From: Bacillota bacterium
GTDB taxonomy: Bacteria > Bacillota > Clostridia > Oscillospirales > Ruminococcaceae
Direction of reading: 5' to 3'
Assembly (NCBI GenBank): GCA_023457355.1
Contig: JAEWLW010000081.1
Span: 1-60,799, forward strand
DNA length: 60,799 nt
Shown: positions 47,269 to 55,879 of the stretch, in pieces
How positions within the stretch are numbered: position 1 is the stretch's first letter
How the letters are laid out: each line of letters begins with the position of its first letter
Translations under genes and position numbers: made by a program
Notes under the pieces: model-generated
Databases searched by the model: none
The model's input: only the letters and a program-made list of their open reading frames with translations
What the model was told of the DNA's origin: nothing

Positions 47269-47662
47269 AAATGAAATCCTCCTTAAATTTTTCCGGTGCA
47301 GGAGCTCTCCAACCCAAGCACCAGTTCTTGTAAGCAGTATAGCACAGACATTTTCCAATTGCAATACCTTTTTAATGAAATTTGTAAGGGAATTGAGAAA
47401 AATAAGGGGATATAATTACAGAGCAGTTACAAAAATTTCAGAAATTCAGGCTTTGTGCCGCCATAATTAAAATTTTCAGCTGATTTTCACCTTTCTTTGT
47501 TTATGGCTGCTAACCGCGCCTAAAAAGATAAAGAGCCGCCTGGGGCACCCTTTAAAGTTCCCGGGTTTGAAGCGTGCTGCCGCTTCATTTTACAGTCATC
47601 AAGATGGGGCGCAATATAATAACGCGCCGCAAAGCAAGGCAAAAGCATTGGCCAAAAGGAAA

Positions 47663-47692
47663 ACCGGTGCGCCTTTGGCCCACCGGTTGAAT
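47663..47692 (-). terminator. Terminator of rny
   Basis: AACCGGTG / CACCGGTT, a perfect 8-bp stem about 20 nt after the rny stop, followed by TTTTCC on the minus strand. The rest of the gap to the second secreted-protein gene (47269-47660) holds that gene's upstream region and no further supported gene. Confidence 0.7.
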
Positions 47693-47705
47693 AAATCACA
47701 GATTG

Positions 47706-49253
47706 TTATTTCGCATATTCGATTGCGCGGGTTTCTCTTACGACATGAACCTTAATCTGGCCCGGATAATCGAGCTCTTCCTCAATCTTTTTGACAATGT
47801 CGCGGGCGATGATGACCATGCCGTCGTCGTCCACAATTTCAGGCTTGAGCATGACGCGCACCTCGCGCCCGGCCTGAACGGCATAACATTTCTCAACGCC
47901 GTTGAAAGAGGTGGCAATTTCCTCAAGCTTTTCAAGGCGCTTGACATAATTCTCAAGGTTTTCGCGGCGAGCACCCGGGCGCGCAGCCGAGATGGCATCG
48001 GCCGCCTGCACAATACAGGCGATGACGGTGCGCGGCTCCACATCGTTATGGTGTGCTTCAATCGCGTGGATAATTTCAGGGGACTCTTTGTATTTTTTGG
48101 CCAGGTCGACGCCGATTGCGACGTGCGAACCTTCGATCTCGTGCGTCATGGACTTTCCGATGTCATGCAGCAAACCGGCACGGCGGGCAACGGTGACGTC
48201 GGCGCCGATTTCGGCGGCGATCATGCCGGAGATGTAAGCCACCTCGGTGGAATGCACCAGCACGTTTTGGCCATAGCTGGAACGATAGCGCATTCTGCCT
48301 AAGAGCCGCACCAGCTCGGGGTGCAGCGAACCGACGGAAGTTTCAAGCACAACGCGTTCGCCGTCCTGCTTAATCTTCGTCTCAACCTCCTTGCGCGCCT
48401 TATCAACCATTTCTTCAATGCGGGCAGGGTGGATGCGCCCGTCGTTGATCAGGCGCTCCAGCGCAATGCGGGCAATCTCGCGCTTAACAGGGTCGTGGCT
48501 TGAAAGGGTGATGGCTTCGGGCGTGTCGTCGATGATGAGATCGACGCCGGTGAGCGTTTCAAGCGCACGGATGTTGCGGCCTTCACGGCCGATGATACGG
48601 CCCTTCATCTCGTCGGAGGGCAGCGGCACAACCGATACGGTGGTTTCCACCACCTGATCCGCCGCACAGCGCTGAATGGCCAGCGAAATGATATTGCGGG
48701 CCTTGACGTCGGCTTCTTCCTTCAGGCGGGTCTCCATCTGGGTGATGCGCAGCGCCTTTTCGTGGGTCAGTTCACCCTCAAGGTTTTTAAGCAGGTAGTC
48801 TTTTGCCTGATCAAGCGTAAATCCGGAGATTTTCTCCAGCATCTCGAACTGGCTTTTTTTGACCAACTCGGCCTCCTCGAGTTTTTGTTCGGCGGATTTG
48901 AGCTTGGCCTGAAGGGACTCTTCCTTCTTGTCAAGATTATCGACCTTTTTGTCGATCATTTCCTCCTTGTGCTGCACACGGCGTTCCAACCGCGAAACTT
49001 CACCGCGCCGTTCCTTTAGCTCGCGCTCGGCTTCGGTTTTAAGCTTGAAAATTTCGTCTTTCGCTTCAACAAGGGCTTCTTTCTTTTTACTTTCCGCTGA
49101 TTTTATTGCTTCACTAACGATACGTTTTGCTTCAGTCTCGGCTGTGCCGAGTTCCTTTTCTGCTACTTTCTTTCTATAATTAACGCCTGCGGGAAAGGCA
49201 ATAACAGCACCGATTACAAATGCAATGAAACCGCATATTACATAGGGCATCAT
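47706..49253 (-). CDS. rny: Ribonuclease Y
   Basis: 515 residues, normal length. An N-terminal membrane helix (VICGFIAFVIGAVIAFPAG), a long coiled coil (30-200), a KH domain (GRIIGREGRNIRALE near 215) and an HD domain (LLHDIGKSMTHE near 355, then AHHNDVEP). RNase Y is the main endonuclease that starts mRNA decay in Firmicutes and sits at the membrane. AAAGGAGG precedes the ATG. Confidence 0.96.
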   Translation of the reverse strand: MMPYVICGFIAFVIGAVIAFPAGVNYRKKVAEKELGTAETEAKRIVSEAIKSAESKKKEALVEAKDEIFKLKTEAERELKERRGEVSRLERRVQHKEEMIDKKVDNLDKKEESLQAKLKSAEQKLEEAELVKKSQFEMLEKISGFTLDQAKDYLLKNLEGELTHEKALRITQMETRLKEEADVKARNIISLAIQRCAADQVVETTVSVVPLPSDEMKGRIIGREGRNIRALETLTGVDLIIDDTPEAITLSSHDPVKREIARIALERLINDGRIHPARIEEMVDKARKEVETKIKQDGERVVLETSVGSLHPELVRLLGRMRYRSSYGQNVLVHSTEVAYISGMIAAEIGADVTVARRAGLLHDIGKSMTHEIEGSHVAIGVDLAKKYKESPEIIHAIEAHHNDVEPRTVIACIVQAADAISAARPGARRENLENYVKRLEKLEEIATSFNGVEKCYAVQAGREVRVMLKPEIVDDDGMVIIARDIVKKIEEELDYPGQIKVHVVRETRAIEYAK

Positions 49254-49777
49254 GAAATAAAAAATCCTCCTTTCACTTCAATAGTATTTTGGGCGCCTGT
49301 GTAATGCGCTGACTGTATAAACAGCCAAAAATATTTTACATTTTTATTAGATTTCTGTCAAGAAATTTTAAACATAAAACCTGCCGCGCAAAAGGTAAAT
49401 AAAAGAATGAAAAATGGCCGGGCCTGCCGCGAACGAACCTGCACATGCGGCGCACACAACGGCAATATCACACCCTGCTGCCGTTCGCGTCAAAAAACGT
49501 CAAACGGCAGGGTGATAGATAAAAACCGGGTTATTTAGCGCATGGCACATCCTTTTATTTGTGCAAGTATCCGCATGGAAATACGCTTCGCGACGTCGGG
49601 GAGCATCGGGCTTGGCGTTGAATTCGCCCGAAAAAATGCCGTTATTATTTTCAGGCTGCACGTTTTGCGGCTTGGTAAAATATACATTATAGTATGCGAC
49701 ATTATGCCGATGCCCCGACATAAAAAGCAGGCGGTTTAGCGTTTTGCAGGAAAGACGGCGCAATAAACGAAAATCTG
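49254..49777. other. Intergenic region between rny and thrS
   Basis: About 520 bp between divergent genes. It contains the rny upstream region (AT-rich, 49300-49380) and an imperfect hairpin of CACCC-TGCCGTT against AACGGCA-GGGTG at 49470-49514. No gene is convincing: a minus-strand ORF at 49500-49790 has no RBS and covers the thrS promoter. Confidence 0.5.
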
Positions 49778-49806
49778 TTGACAATGGCAATTCGTAGTGA
49801 TAGTAT
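49778..49806 (+). promoter_or_regulatory. thrS promoter
   Basis: TTGACA (49778-49783), a 17-nt spacer and TAGTAT (49801-49806). It starts a leader of about 320 nt ending in the T-box. Confidence 0.8.
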
Positions 49807-49812
49807 CAAGGC

Positions 49813-50098
49813 AAAGCTTCATCCAGTAAAAACTTTGACGGGGAGGCCCGCAAAAAACATACCAGAGAAAGACCGTCGGCAGGCTGAAAGCGGTCTTTGT
49901 GTATTTTTGCAAGGTGCTACCACCCCTGAGTGCGGAATTAAGGCAAAAAGCCCCAAATCCGCCGCATCGGCAGCGTTAACAACCGGCAGAGTGGTATCTT
50001 TTTTTGTCCCAACGGGCAGAATAGGTGCAATTCGGGTGGAACCGTGGAGTTACAAATTGTATTGCTTCACCCCGTGCCGGGGTGGGGCTTTTTTATTT
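49813..50098 (+). promoter_or_regulatory. T-box riboswitch leader of thrS
   Basis: T-box sequence TTCGGGTGGAACCGTGGAG at 50031-50049, followed by a GC-rich terminator (CACCCCG / CGGGGTG, then a T-run) at 50069-50096. Upstream, AGAAAGACCGTC and GCTACCACCCCTGAG contain a plausible stem I with specifier ACC (Thr). Uncharged tRNA-Thr should stabilise the antiterminator and raise thrS expression. Confidence 0.9.
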
Positions 50099-50135
50099 TG
50101 TTGTTGATAAAAGCGAGAAAGAGAGGAAGATTTTT

Positions 50136-52073
50136 ATGGTGAAAGTTTCTTTAAAAGGCGATGTTGTCAAGGAATTTGAGCCGGGAACAACCGTTGCCCA
50201 AATAGCCGCCGCGCTCGGCGCGGGTTTGGCAAAAGCGGCCTGCGCCGCTAAAATGGACGGGAAGGTCTGCGACCTGCGCACCCCCGTTTTGGCGGACTGT
50301 TCGGTGGAAATATTGACCTTTGAGGATGAGGACGGCAGGAAAGCCTTTTGGCACACGGCCTCGCACATCCTGGCGCAGGCGGTGCAAAGACTGTTCCCCG
50401 GGACTAAATTTGCCATAGGCCCGGCGGTGGATAACGGTTTTTACTACGATTTTGATGTCCCGAGCGCCTTTACCCCGGAGCAGCTGACGCAGATTGAAGC
50501 GGAGATGGCCAAGATCGCCAAGGAGGATATTCCGCTTGAAAAGCTGGAGCTGGACGTTCCCGCCGCGCTTGAAAAAATGAAGGATCAGCCCTATAAGCTT
50601 GAACTGATCAACGAGCATGCCGGAAAGGGCGAGAAGATCAGCTTTTATGTGCAGGGCGATTTTGCGGACCTCTGCGCCGGCCCGCATCTGATGCGCACCG
50701 GCCCGGTCAAAGCCGTTAGGCTGACCGCCTGCACCGGCGCCTACTGGCGCGGCAATGAAAAGAACAAGATGCTGTGCCGCGTTTACGGAACGGCTTACCC
50801 GAAAAAGAGCGAACTTGAGGCCTACCTTGCCGCCGTTGAGGAGGCAAAAAAGCGCGACCACAACATCATCGGCCGGCAGCTTAAATATTTCTGCACCTCC
50901 GACTATGTCGGCCAGGGCCTGCCGCACCTGATGCCCAAGGGCGCCAAGCTGTTCCAGATTTTAAACCGCTATGTACAGGATAAGGAGGAGTACGAGTACG
51001 GCTATGTTATGACCCGCACGCCGCTTATGGCAAAATCCGACCTGTATAAAGTTTCCGGCCACTGGGATCATTACAAGGACGGCATGTTCGTCCTGGGCGA
51101 CGAGGAAAAGGATAAGGAAGTTTTTGCGCTGCGCCCCATGACCTGTCCGTTCCAGTACCAGGTTTATCTCAATGATATGCATTCCTACCGCGACCTGCCG
51201 ATCCGCTACGGTGAAACCTCGACCCTGTTCCGCAATGAGGCTTCCGGCGAGATGCACGGCCTGATCCGTGTGCGCCAGTTCACCATTTCGGAAGGGCACC
51301 TGATCATGCGCCCGGAACAGCTTGAAGAGGAGTTCCGCGGCTGTGTCCGGCTGCTCCAGGAGGTTATGACCGACCTCGGGCTTATTGATGACCTCTCCTA
51401 CCGCTTTTCGAAGTGGGACCCCAACGACACCGAAAAATATATCGGCAGCCCCGAGATGTGGGATGAGGCGCAGGGGCTGATGCGCAACATCCTCGACCAC
51501 ATGGGCATCCAATATAAGGAGGCTGTCGGCGAAGCCGCGTTCTATGGCCCCAAGCTCGACGTTCAGATCAAGAACGTGCACGGCAAGGAGGATACGCTGA
51601 TCACCGTCCAGATAGACCTTATGCTGGCCCGCCAGTTCAATATGACCTATATCGACGCCGACGGCGAAAAGAAATACCCCTATATCATCCACCGCACCTC
51701 GCTGGGCTGCTATGAACGCACCATTGCGCTGCTGCTTGAAAAATATGCCGGCGCGCTGCCGATGTGGCTCTCGCCCGAGCAGGTTCGCGTTCTCCCCATT
51801 GGCGACAACCAGAGCGCCTATGCAAACGCCGTGGCCAAAAAGCTGTGCGCCAAGGGCCTGCGCGTAACGGTTGACGAGCGCCGCGAGAAGATCGGCTATA
51901 AGATCCGCGAAGCGCAGCTTGAAAAGATTCCTTATATGCTCGTTATCGGTGAAAAGGAGAGTGAGGCCGGTGGCGTCGCGGTACGCTCCCGCAAGGAAGG
52001 CGATAAGGGAACCATGCCGGTTGACGCCTTTATCGAAGCGGCTGTGGCCGAGGTTGAGACTAAAGCAAAATAG
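50136..52073 (+). CDS. thrS: Threonyl-tRNA synthetase
   Basis: 645 residues. Domain order is normal: TGS (KVSLKGDVVKEFEPGTTVAQ), second additional domain with HTASHILAQAVQRLFPG and an HxxxC zinc-type editing region, class II catalytic core (MTCPFQYQVY, motif 2 FRNEASGEMHGLIRVRQFT, motif 3 LGCYERTIALLLEKY) and the anticodon-binding C-terminus (VRVLPIGDNQSAYANAVAKK). It charges tRNA-Thr. I start at ATG 50136 after AGAGGAAG; the upstream frame runs through the terminator. Confidence 0.97.
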   Translation: MVKVSLKGDVVKEFEPGTTVAQIAAALGAGLAKAACAAKMDGKVCDLRTPVLADCSVEILTFEDEDGRKAFWHTASHILAQAVQRLFPGTKFAIGPAVDNGFYYDFDVPSAFTPEQLTQIEAEMAKIAKEDIPLEKLELDVPAALEKMKDQPYKLELINEHAGKGEKISFYVQGDFADLCAGPHLMRTGPVKAVRLTACTGAYWRGNEKNKMLCRVYGTAYPKKSELEAYLAAVEEAKKRDHNIIGRQLKYFCTSDYVGQGLPHLMPKGAKLFQILNRYVQDKEEYEYGYVMTRTPLMAKSDLYKVSGHWDHYKDGMFVLGDEEKDKEVFALRPMTCPFQYQVYLNDMHSYRDLPIRYGETSTLFRNEASGEMHGLIRVRQFTISEGHLIMRPEQLEEEFRGCVRLLQEVMTDLGLIDDLSYRFSKWDPNDTEKYIGSPEMWDEAQGLMRNILDHMGIQYKEAVGEAAFYGPKLDVQIKNVHGKEDTLITVQIDLMLARQFNMTYIDADGEKKYPYIIHRTSLGCYERTIALLLEKYAGALPMWLSPEQVRVLPIGDNQSAYANAVAKKLCAKGLRVTVDERREKIGYKIREAQLEKIPYMLVIGEKESEAGGVAVRSRKEGDKGTMPVDAFIEAAVAEVETKAK

Positions 52074-52094
52074 ATAAAAAACAGCTTGTTTTAA

Positions 52095-52135
52095 GCCGCC
52101 GCTCAGGGGGAATGCACCCTGGGCGGCGGTTTTTT
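52095..52135 (+). terminator. thrS terminator
   Basis: CCGCCGCTCAGGG / CCCTGGGCGGCGG with an 8-nt loop and six Ts, 20 nt after the thrS stop. Confidence 0.9.
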
Positions 52136-52188
52136 AATATGCGCCGCACTTCAATGCAACCGGCCGTATCATGCTTATACCAGTTCGT

Positions 52189-52320
52189 GTTAAAAACGGC
52201 GACAGCTTTACGGCTGTTTTTCTGCCATTGTCGTCATCGTCTCTGGCGGGCGCCAGTACGCCGACATTCTCTTCCCAGAACGGCGAAAAAATATCTCGGA
52301 AATCCTATCGCCGATTTAAC
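52189..52320 (+). repeat. Dispersed intergenic element, copy R2 (most diverged)
   Basis: About 132 bp with ends GTTAAAAACGGCGA / TCGCCGATTTAAC. Contains GGCTGTTTTTCT and a GGCG / CGCC core hairpin with GCGCCAGTA in the loop. In the 490-bp gap between thrS and the lipoprotein gene; the rest (52321-52562) has a TATAAT at 52456 but no gene. Confidence 0.55.
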
Positions 52321-52562
52321 CTTATGTCTCGCTTTGAGAAAGGGAAAAACGGCCCATAAAAATTCTCTGTTTTCGCATCCGTTGCATGATTTTCAGGCGA
52401 ACCAAGCCCGCGGGTTCGATTGATGGGCCTTTGAAAACGCCCCAACTTTTTGAAGTATAATAGCTGCTTCCGCATAATTTTATCCAGCGCATGCAATATT
52501 TATAAAAGAATCCGGCACTGATTAGTCGATAATGCCAAACAATTGAAAAGAGGATCCGATGA

Positions 52563-53339
52563 ATGAAATGTAACCAAAAGCCTGTTGCGCTGATGCTGAT
52601 TCTGATGCTGGCAGCGGCTGTACTGCTGCCCGGCTGCCGCCAGAAGGTTGAAAATAAAACGACGTTTACCGCCACGATTATGCGGGTGGATGACCAGGTG
52701 GTTCTGGTGCGCCCCGGGCAGGAGACAGACGAATACAAAAGCGCCGACCTGATTTCGGTGGGGTTTTCCAACGCCGAGCTGACAGACACCAGGGGCAACC
52801 CGGTTGAGGTTTCGGCGCTGTCGGTGGGGCTGAAGGTGGATATCACCTATGGCGGTGCGATTTTGGAGAGCTACCCCGCGCAGATCAACGACTGCACCAA
52901 GCTGGTGGCCTATGTTGATCAGGCGCAGCTGCCCAACCCCATGATCGCCTTTGACACGCCGGATTTCAGGTTTGTGGCGGGCTTTGCCCTCGAAGGCCTG
53001 CCTGAATCGGTTAAGACGGACGGTGTGTGGCTCATCTCAGGTAAGATTGCGCAGCTTGACGTCAGCACGGCCGACGGTGCCGAGGGGATGCTGCGCTGTG
53101 CAAAGAACACCGGCGAGGATATCAGCGGCCTGTATGGCATCAGCTTTGACACCGAGACCTTTAAACGCTTCGGCGATGTGACGGCCGAACTTTCGTATAC
53201 CGAAAACGGCAAGGCGCTTGCCCGTTGGACACGCGACGGCTACACATTTGTGCTGTGGTTCCCTGAAATTGAAACCGAGACCTTTATAACGCTGGCCCAG
53301 TCGGTCGTCGACGGGGTAAAAGCAGCGGAAAGCTTATAG
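52563..53339 (+). CDS. Lipoprotein with DUF3221-like domain
   Basis: 258 residues. Lipobox LLPGC with the Cys at about residue 23. Residues 30-120 (TFTATIMRVDDQVVLVRP, ALSVGLKVDITYGGAILESY) resemble DUF3221-like OB-fold lipoproteins. The C-terminal half has a second domain (FRFVAGFALEGLPESVKTDG) I do not recognise. AGAGGA is about 10 nt before the ATG. It is surface-anchored; function unknown. The stop codon lies inside the left terminal repeat of R3. Confidence 0.7.
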   Translation: MKCNQKPVALMLILMLAAAVLLPGCRQKVENKTTFTATIMRVDDQVVLVRPGQETDEYKSADLISVGFSNAELTDTRGNPVEVSALSVGLKVDITYGGAILESYPAQINDCTKLVAYVDQAQLPNPMIAFDTPDFRFVAGFALEGLPESVKTDGVWLISGKIAQLDVSTADGAEGMLRCAKNTGEDISGLYGISFDTETFKRFGDVTAELSYTENGKALARWTRDGYTFVLWFPEIETETFITLAQSVVDGVKAAESL

Positions 53340-53477
53340 TTAAACCGAGCCGTCTCGGCGGTCTGTTTTACGCCTGACCGCGTTGTCGCCCTTGGTGGGC
53401 GCCAGCCCACCGGTTTCCTCGGATTTGTCACAAAAGAACCTCGCCAATTTTGTCTCGCTTCCTGTTGTTTAACTATA
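53335..53477 (+). repeat. Dispersed intergenic element, copy R3 (best-defined ends)
   Basis: 143 bp with perfect 11-bp terminal inverted repeats TATAGTTAAAC / GTTTAACTATA. Contains GGTCTGTTTTAC and the perfect core hairpin GGTGGG-CGCCAG-CCCACC. Its left end overlaps the stop codon of the upstream lipoprotein gene. Confidence 0.75.
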
Positions 53478-53511
53478 GCAGATAAGCCGATAGCTTCCAA
53501 GGAGGATAATG

Positions 53512-54153
53512 ATGAAAAAAGTTGTAGCGACGATGATTTTATTGCTGGCCGTTGCGGTGCTGGCCGCCTGCGCGCAGGAAGCGAACGTTCCGGCGGTCGG
53601 CAGCAGCGCCGCGGAAGAACCCGGCAGCATGGTACAGGCGCCCCCAAGCAAGATGCAACCTTCAGGCAGCGGTACGGCAGAACCAGTTGAAGGCGGCACT
53701 GCGGCAATTTTGGCACCATCCGCGCCTCCTGCGACCGAACCGGCGAGAGATCTGCCTGCCGCATCGCCCAAGCTGGCGTCAGGGACAGATGCCGACAGCA
53801 AGAGCGTTGTTCTGCGCATGCCGTCGGAGGTCAAGTTTGGCGAAACGGCGACCGCCACGATCGTCAATAACAGTTCTTACACGATTTCTTTTGGCGTGGA
53901 CTATACTTTCCAGTACTATACCGATAACGAATGGGTCGACCTTCAAAATAAGGAAGGCAAGGAGCGCGTATGGATAGAGATTGCTTGCCTTCTCGAACCG
54001 GATTCCGAAGGAGCGGTGGATTTTGTGATCTATCAGGATGAGTTTACCACGGCGTTGCAGCCCGGGGAATACCGCCTTATAAAAAACGTCTACCCGTGGG
54101 TTGAGGGAATGGATTCTAATGTTGAAATAATGGGTGATTTCACCGTTTTATGA
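53512..54153 (+). CDS. Lipoprotein with Big_20-like immunoglobulin domain, paralogue A
   Basis: 213 residues. Lipobox VLAAC (Cys near 20), then a Pro/Ala/Ser spacer of about 70 residues. An Ig-like domain follows (SVVLRMPSEVKFGETATATI, YTFQYYTDNEWVDLQNKEG, LQPGEYRLIKNVYP), matching the bacterial Big_20 type. CAAGGAGG precedes the ATG. It is 45-50% alike by eye to the gene at 54398, so the pair is a tandem duplication. Anchored outside the cell; binding partner unknown. Confidence 0.75.
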   Translation: MKKVVATMILLLAVAVLAACAQEANVPAVGSSAAEEPGSMVQAPPSKMQPSGSGTAEPVEGGTAAILAPSAPPATEPARDLPAASPKLASGTDADSKSVVLRMPSEVKFGETATATIVNNSSYTISFGVDYTFQYYTDNEWVDLQNKEGKERVWIEIACLLEPDSEGAVDFVIYQDEFTTALQPGEYRLIKNVYPWVEGMDSNVEIMGDFTVL

Positions 54154-54211
54154 CCGCTGGCATAAGAGAAGGGGCTTTGGCCGGGCGAATTAAAAATCCC
54201 GGCTGGAGTTC

Positions 54212-54359
54212 ATACTGATATCCCCCTAAAAAATTGATATCCGCGTCGGCTTATTTGTTTTGCAGCGCCCTCGCCGTGGGCGCACGGCGGCCCGCCGTCC
54301 CCTTCGGGGTAAAAAATCTATTCGCCCATTTATTCAGTTTTTTGGTGGGATATCAGTAT
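54212..54359. repeat. MITE-like inverted-repeat element between the two lipoprotein genes
   Basis: 148 bp with perfect 13-bp terminal repeats ATACTGATATCCC / GGGATATCAGTAT. The similarity extends to about 23 bp through CC-AAAAAA. The GC-rich interior has further small inverted repeats (CGGGG, GGGCG). Unrelated to R1-R4. The right end supplies a TATAAT (54357-54362) in front of the next gene. Confidence 0.7.
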
Positions 54360-54397
54360 AATGCCGATATCCTAAGAAAATATTAAGGAGAACAATG

Positions 54398-54958
54398 ATG
54401 AAGAAAATTTGTTTATGGCTTATTTGTGTATCGCTGATCGCGGGGATGACGGCCTGTGCGCAGGATGGGAACGTCTCTTCTTCGAGCGACAGCAGCAGCG
54501 TTGCGAGTGAGAGCAGCACCGGCAGCGCGGCGGAGGGACCCGGCGCAGACAGTTCTTCCACAGCGCAGACGCCCTACCAGCAGGTAAAAGCGGACAGTGC
54601 CAGTGTCGTGCTAGAGGTGCCTTCCGAGGTTCAGGCCGGGGAAACGGCTACCGCCACCATGATCAACAACAGTTCTTATGAGATTACCTACGGGGCGGAA
54701 TATACCTTTGAATATTTCGCGAACGATGAATGGACGGCCCTTAAGCCCAAGGAGGGCAAAGAACGGGCGTGGATTGCCATCGCCTACCTCACCCAGCCGG
54801 GCGAAGAGGCCACGTTTGATTTTGTCATCTACCCCGATGAATTTACCGAGCCGCTTCAACCCGGAAAATATCGTCTTGTGAAGAATATCTCTTCCGATAA
54901 CGGCGGAGTCGCTTCCTCCTTTAAAGTAACGGGCGAATTTACAGTTATAGCCGGTTAA
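54398..54958 (+). CDS. Lipoprotein with Big_20-like immunoglobulin domain, paralogue B
   Basis: 186 residues. Lipobox MTAC, Ser-rich spacer (SSSSDSSSVASESSTGS-like, shorter than in paralogue A), then the same Ig-like domain (SVVLEVPSEVQAGETATATM, YTFEYFANDEWTALKPKEG, LQPGKYRLVKNI). AAGGAG lies before the ATG; the preceding ATG at 54395 is too close to it. A TATAAT within the neighbouring inverted-repeat element could be its -10 box. Confidence 0.75.
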   Translation: MKKICLWLICVSLIAGMTACAQDGNVSSSSDSSSVASESSTGSAAEGPGADSSSTAQTPYQQVKADSASVVLEVPSEVQAGETATATMINNSSYEITYGAEYTFEYFANDEWTALKPKEGKERAWIAIAYLTQPGEEATFDFVIYPDEFTEPLQPGKYRLVKNISSDNGGVASSFKVTGEFTVIAG

Positions 54959-55101
54959 CTAAAAACCAACTCACCCTTACGGCCTGTTTTGTGCTGCCAC
55001 ATTGTCCTGCTCGACAGGTGCCAGCCTGCCTTGGTCGTCCGCTTTGCAGTGCAAAAATATTCTTGCAATGTCGGGCCGTTTTTTCAGGTTAATCAACTAT
55101 A
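54946..55101 (+). repeat. Dispersed intergenic element, copy R4
   Basis: About 156 bp with ends TATAGCCGGTTAACT and GGTTAATCAACTATA (inverted, imperfect). Contains GGCCTGTTTTGT and a CAGG / CCTG core hairpin with loop TGCCAG. A separate AAAAGCGCCTGGAGCG / CGCTCCAGGCGCTTTT hairpin follows at 55109-55153. It is the bidirectional terminator for the lipoprotein and YcxB-like genes. Confidence 0.65.
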
Positions 55102-55108
55102 AATAGTA

Positions 55109-55153
55109 AAAAGCGCCTGGAGCGAATTAAATCTTTCGCTCCAGGCGCTTTTT
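55109..55153. terminator. Bidirectional terminator
   Basis: AAAAAGCGCCTGGAGCGA / TCGCTCCAGGCGCTTTTT, a long perfect stem between convergent genes, with T-runs on both strands. Confidence 0.9.
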
Positions 55154-55165
55154 ATCACATGGGGT

Positions 55166-55756
55166 TTAAAAGAGCCCCCGTTTTTTGCCGTTTAACGGTT
55201 TATATTTGATTTTGGCCGCTGCTGCGCCGTAACCGAACCGCGTCGAGAAGCGGTCGTGCAGGTTGTCCTGCAATAATTCGCGCAACTGGGCGCGCTGCTC
55301 CGGGCTCATGGCCCGGTGGGGCAGCATGATGGACTGCGCGCCATCGAGATAAAGCAAGAACATATTGCTCAGTTCAAAGCCCAAAAACAGGTCTGAAAGC
55401 CTGACGGTTGAACTTTTGCCGTTATGGGGCGTATCTATTTTAAGGCTGCCGCGCGCGAAAGTCAGCGTCATTTCCTTATGCAGCATGCTTTCCTCATTTT
55501 TGGCATATTTCAATATGCCGTATTCAATCTGTGCGCAAAGCACGATGGCCCAGATGAGGTAGCCGAGAAAGAGATACGCCGGCAGCATAAAGACCGGCAT
55601 CAGCCCCAAATAAGCCCCCGCCGTACAGATGGCAGCGACAATGGCCGAAATGGCGAAAATGCGAAAACCGATGCGGTGCCGGGTGACGGCCGCAAAATAG
55701 ACCGCCGAGCGGTAATTGGCGATGGAGGGAGCAAAGGTGAGGACGAGGTCGTTCAT
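55166..55756 (-). CDS. YcxB-like membrane protein
   Basis: 196 residues. Two membrane helices (IGFRIFAISAIVAAICTAG and FMLPAYLFLGYLIWAIVLC) are followed by a YcxB-like cytoplasmic domain (TLTFARGSLKIDTPHNG, VRLSDLFLGFELSNMFLLYL). Function of the family is unknown. AAAGGAG precedes the ATG. Confidence 0.7.
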   Translation of the reverse strand: MNDLVLTFAPSIANYRSAVYFAAVTRHRIGFRIFAISAIVAAICTAGAYLGLMPVFMLPAYLFLGYLIWAIVLCAQIEYGILKYAKNEESMLHKEMTLTFARGSLKIDTPHNGKSSTVRLSDLFLGFELSNMFLLYLDGAQSIMLPHRAMSPEQRAQLRELLQDNLHDRFSTRFGYGAAAAKIKYKPLNGKKRGLF

Positions 55757-55879
55757 TGTGACAGGCTCCTTTTACTTACTTTATTAGAGGCTGTTTGTAA
55801 AATCAAAATTCGTATCATGCTAATGTAAAGGTGCGTCTTTGCAGCGAATTATTCGTCGTTTTCTATTGACAAACAAGCC

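Noticed and set aside
49500..49790. 96-codon minus-strand ORF before thrS
   Set aside because: No RBS or family pattern, and it covers the thrS promoter.
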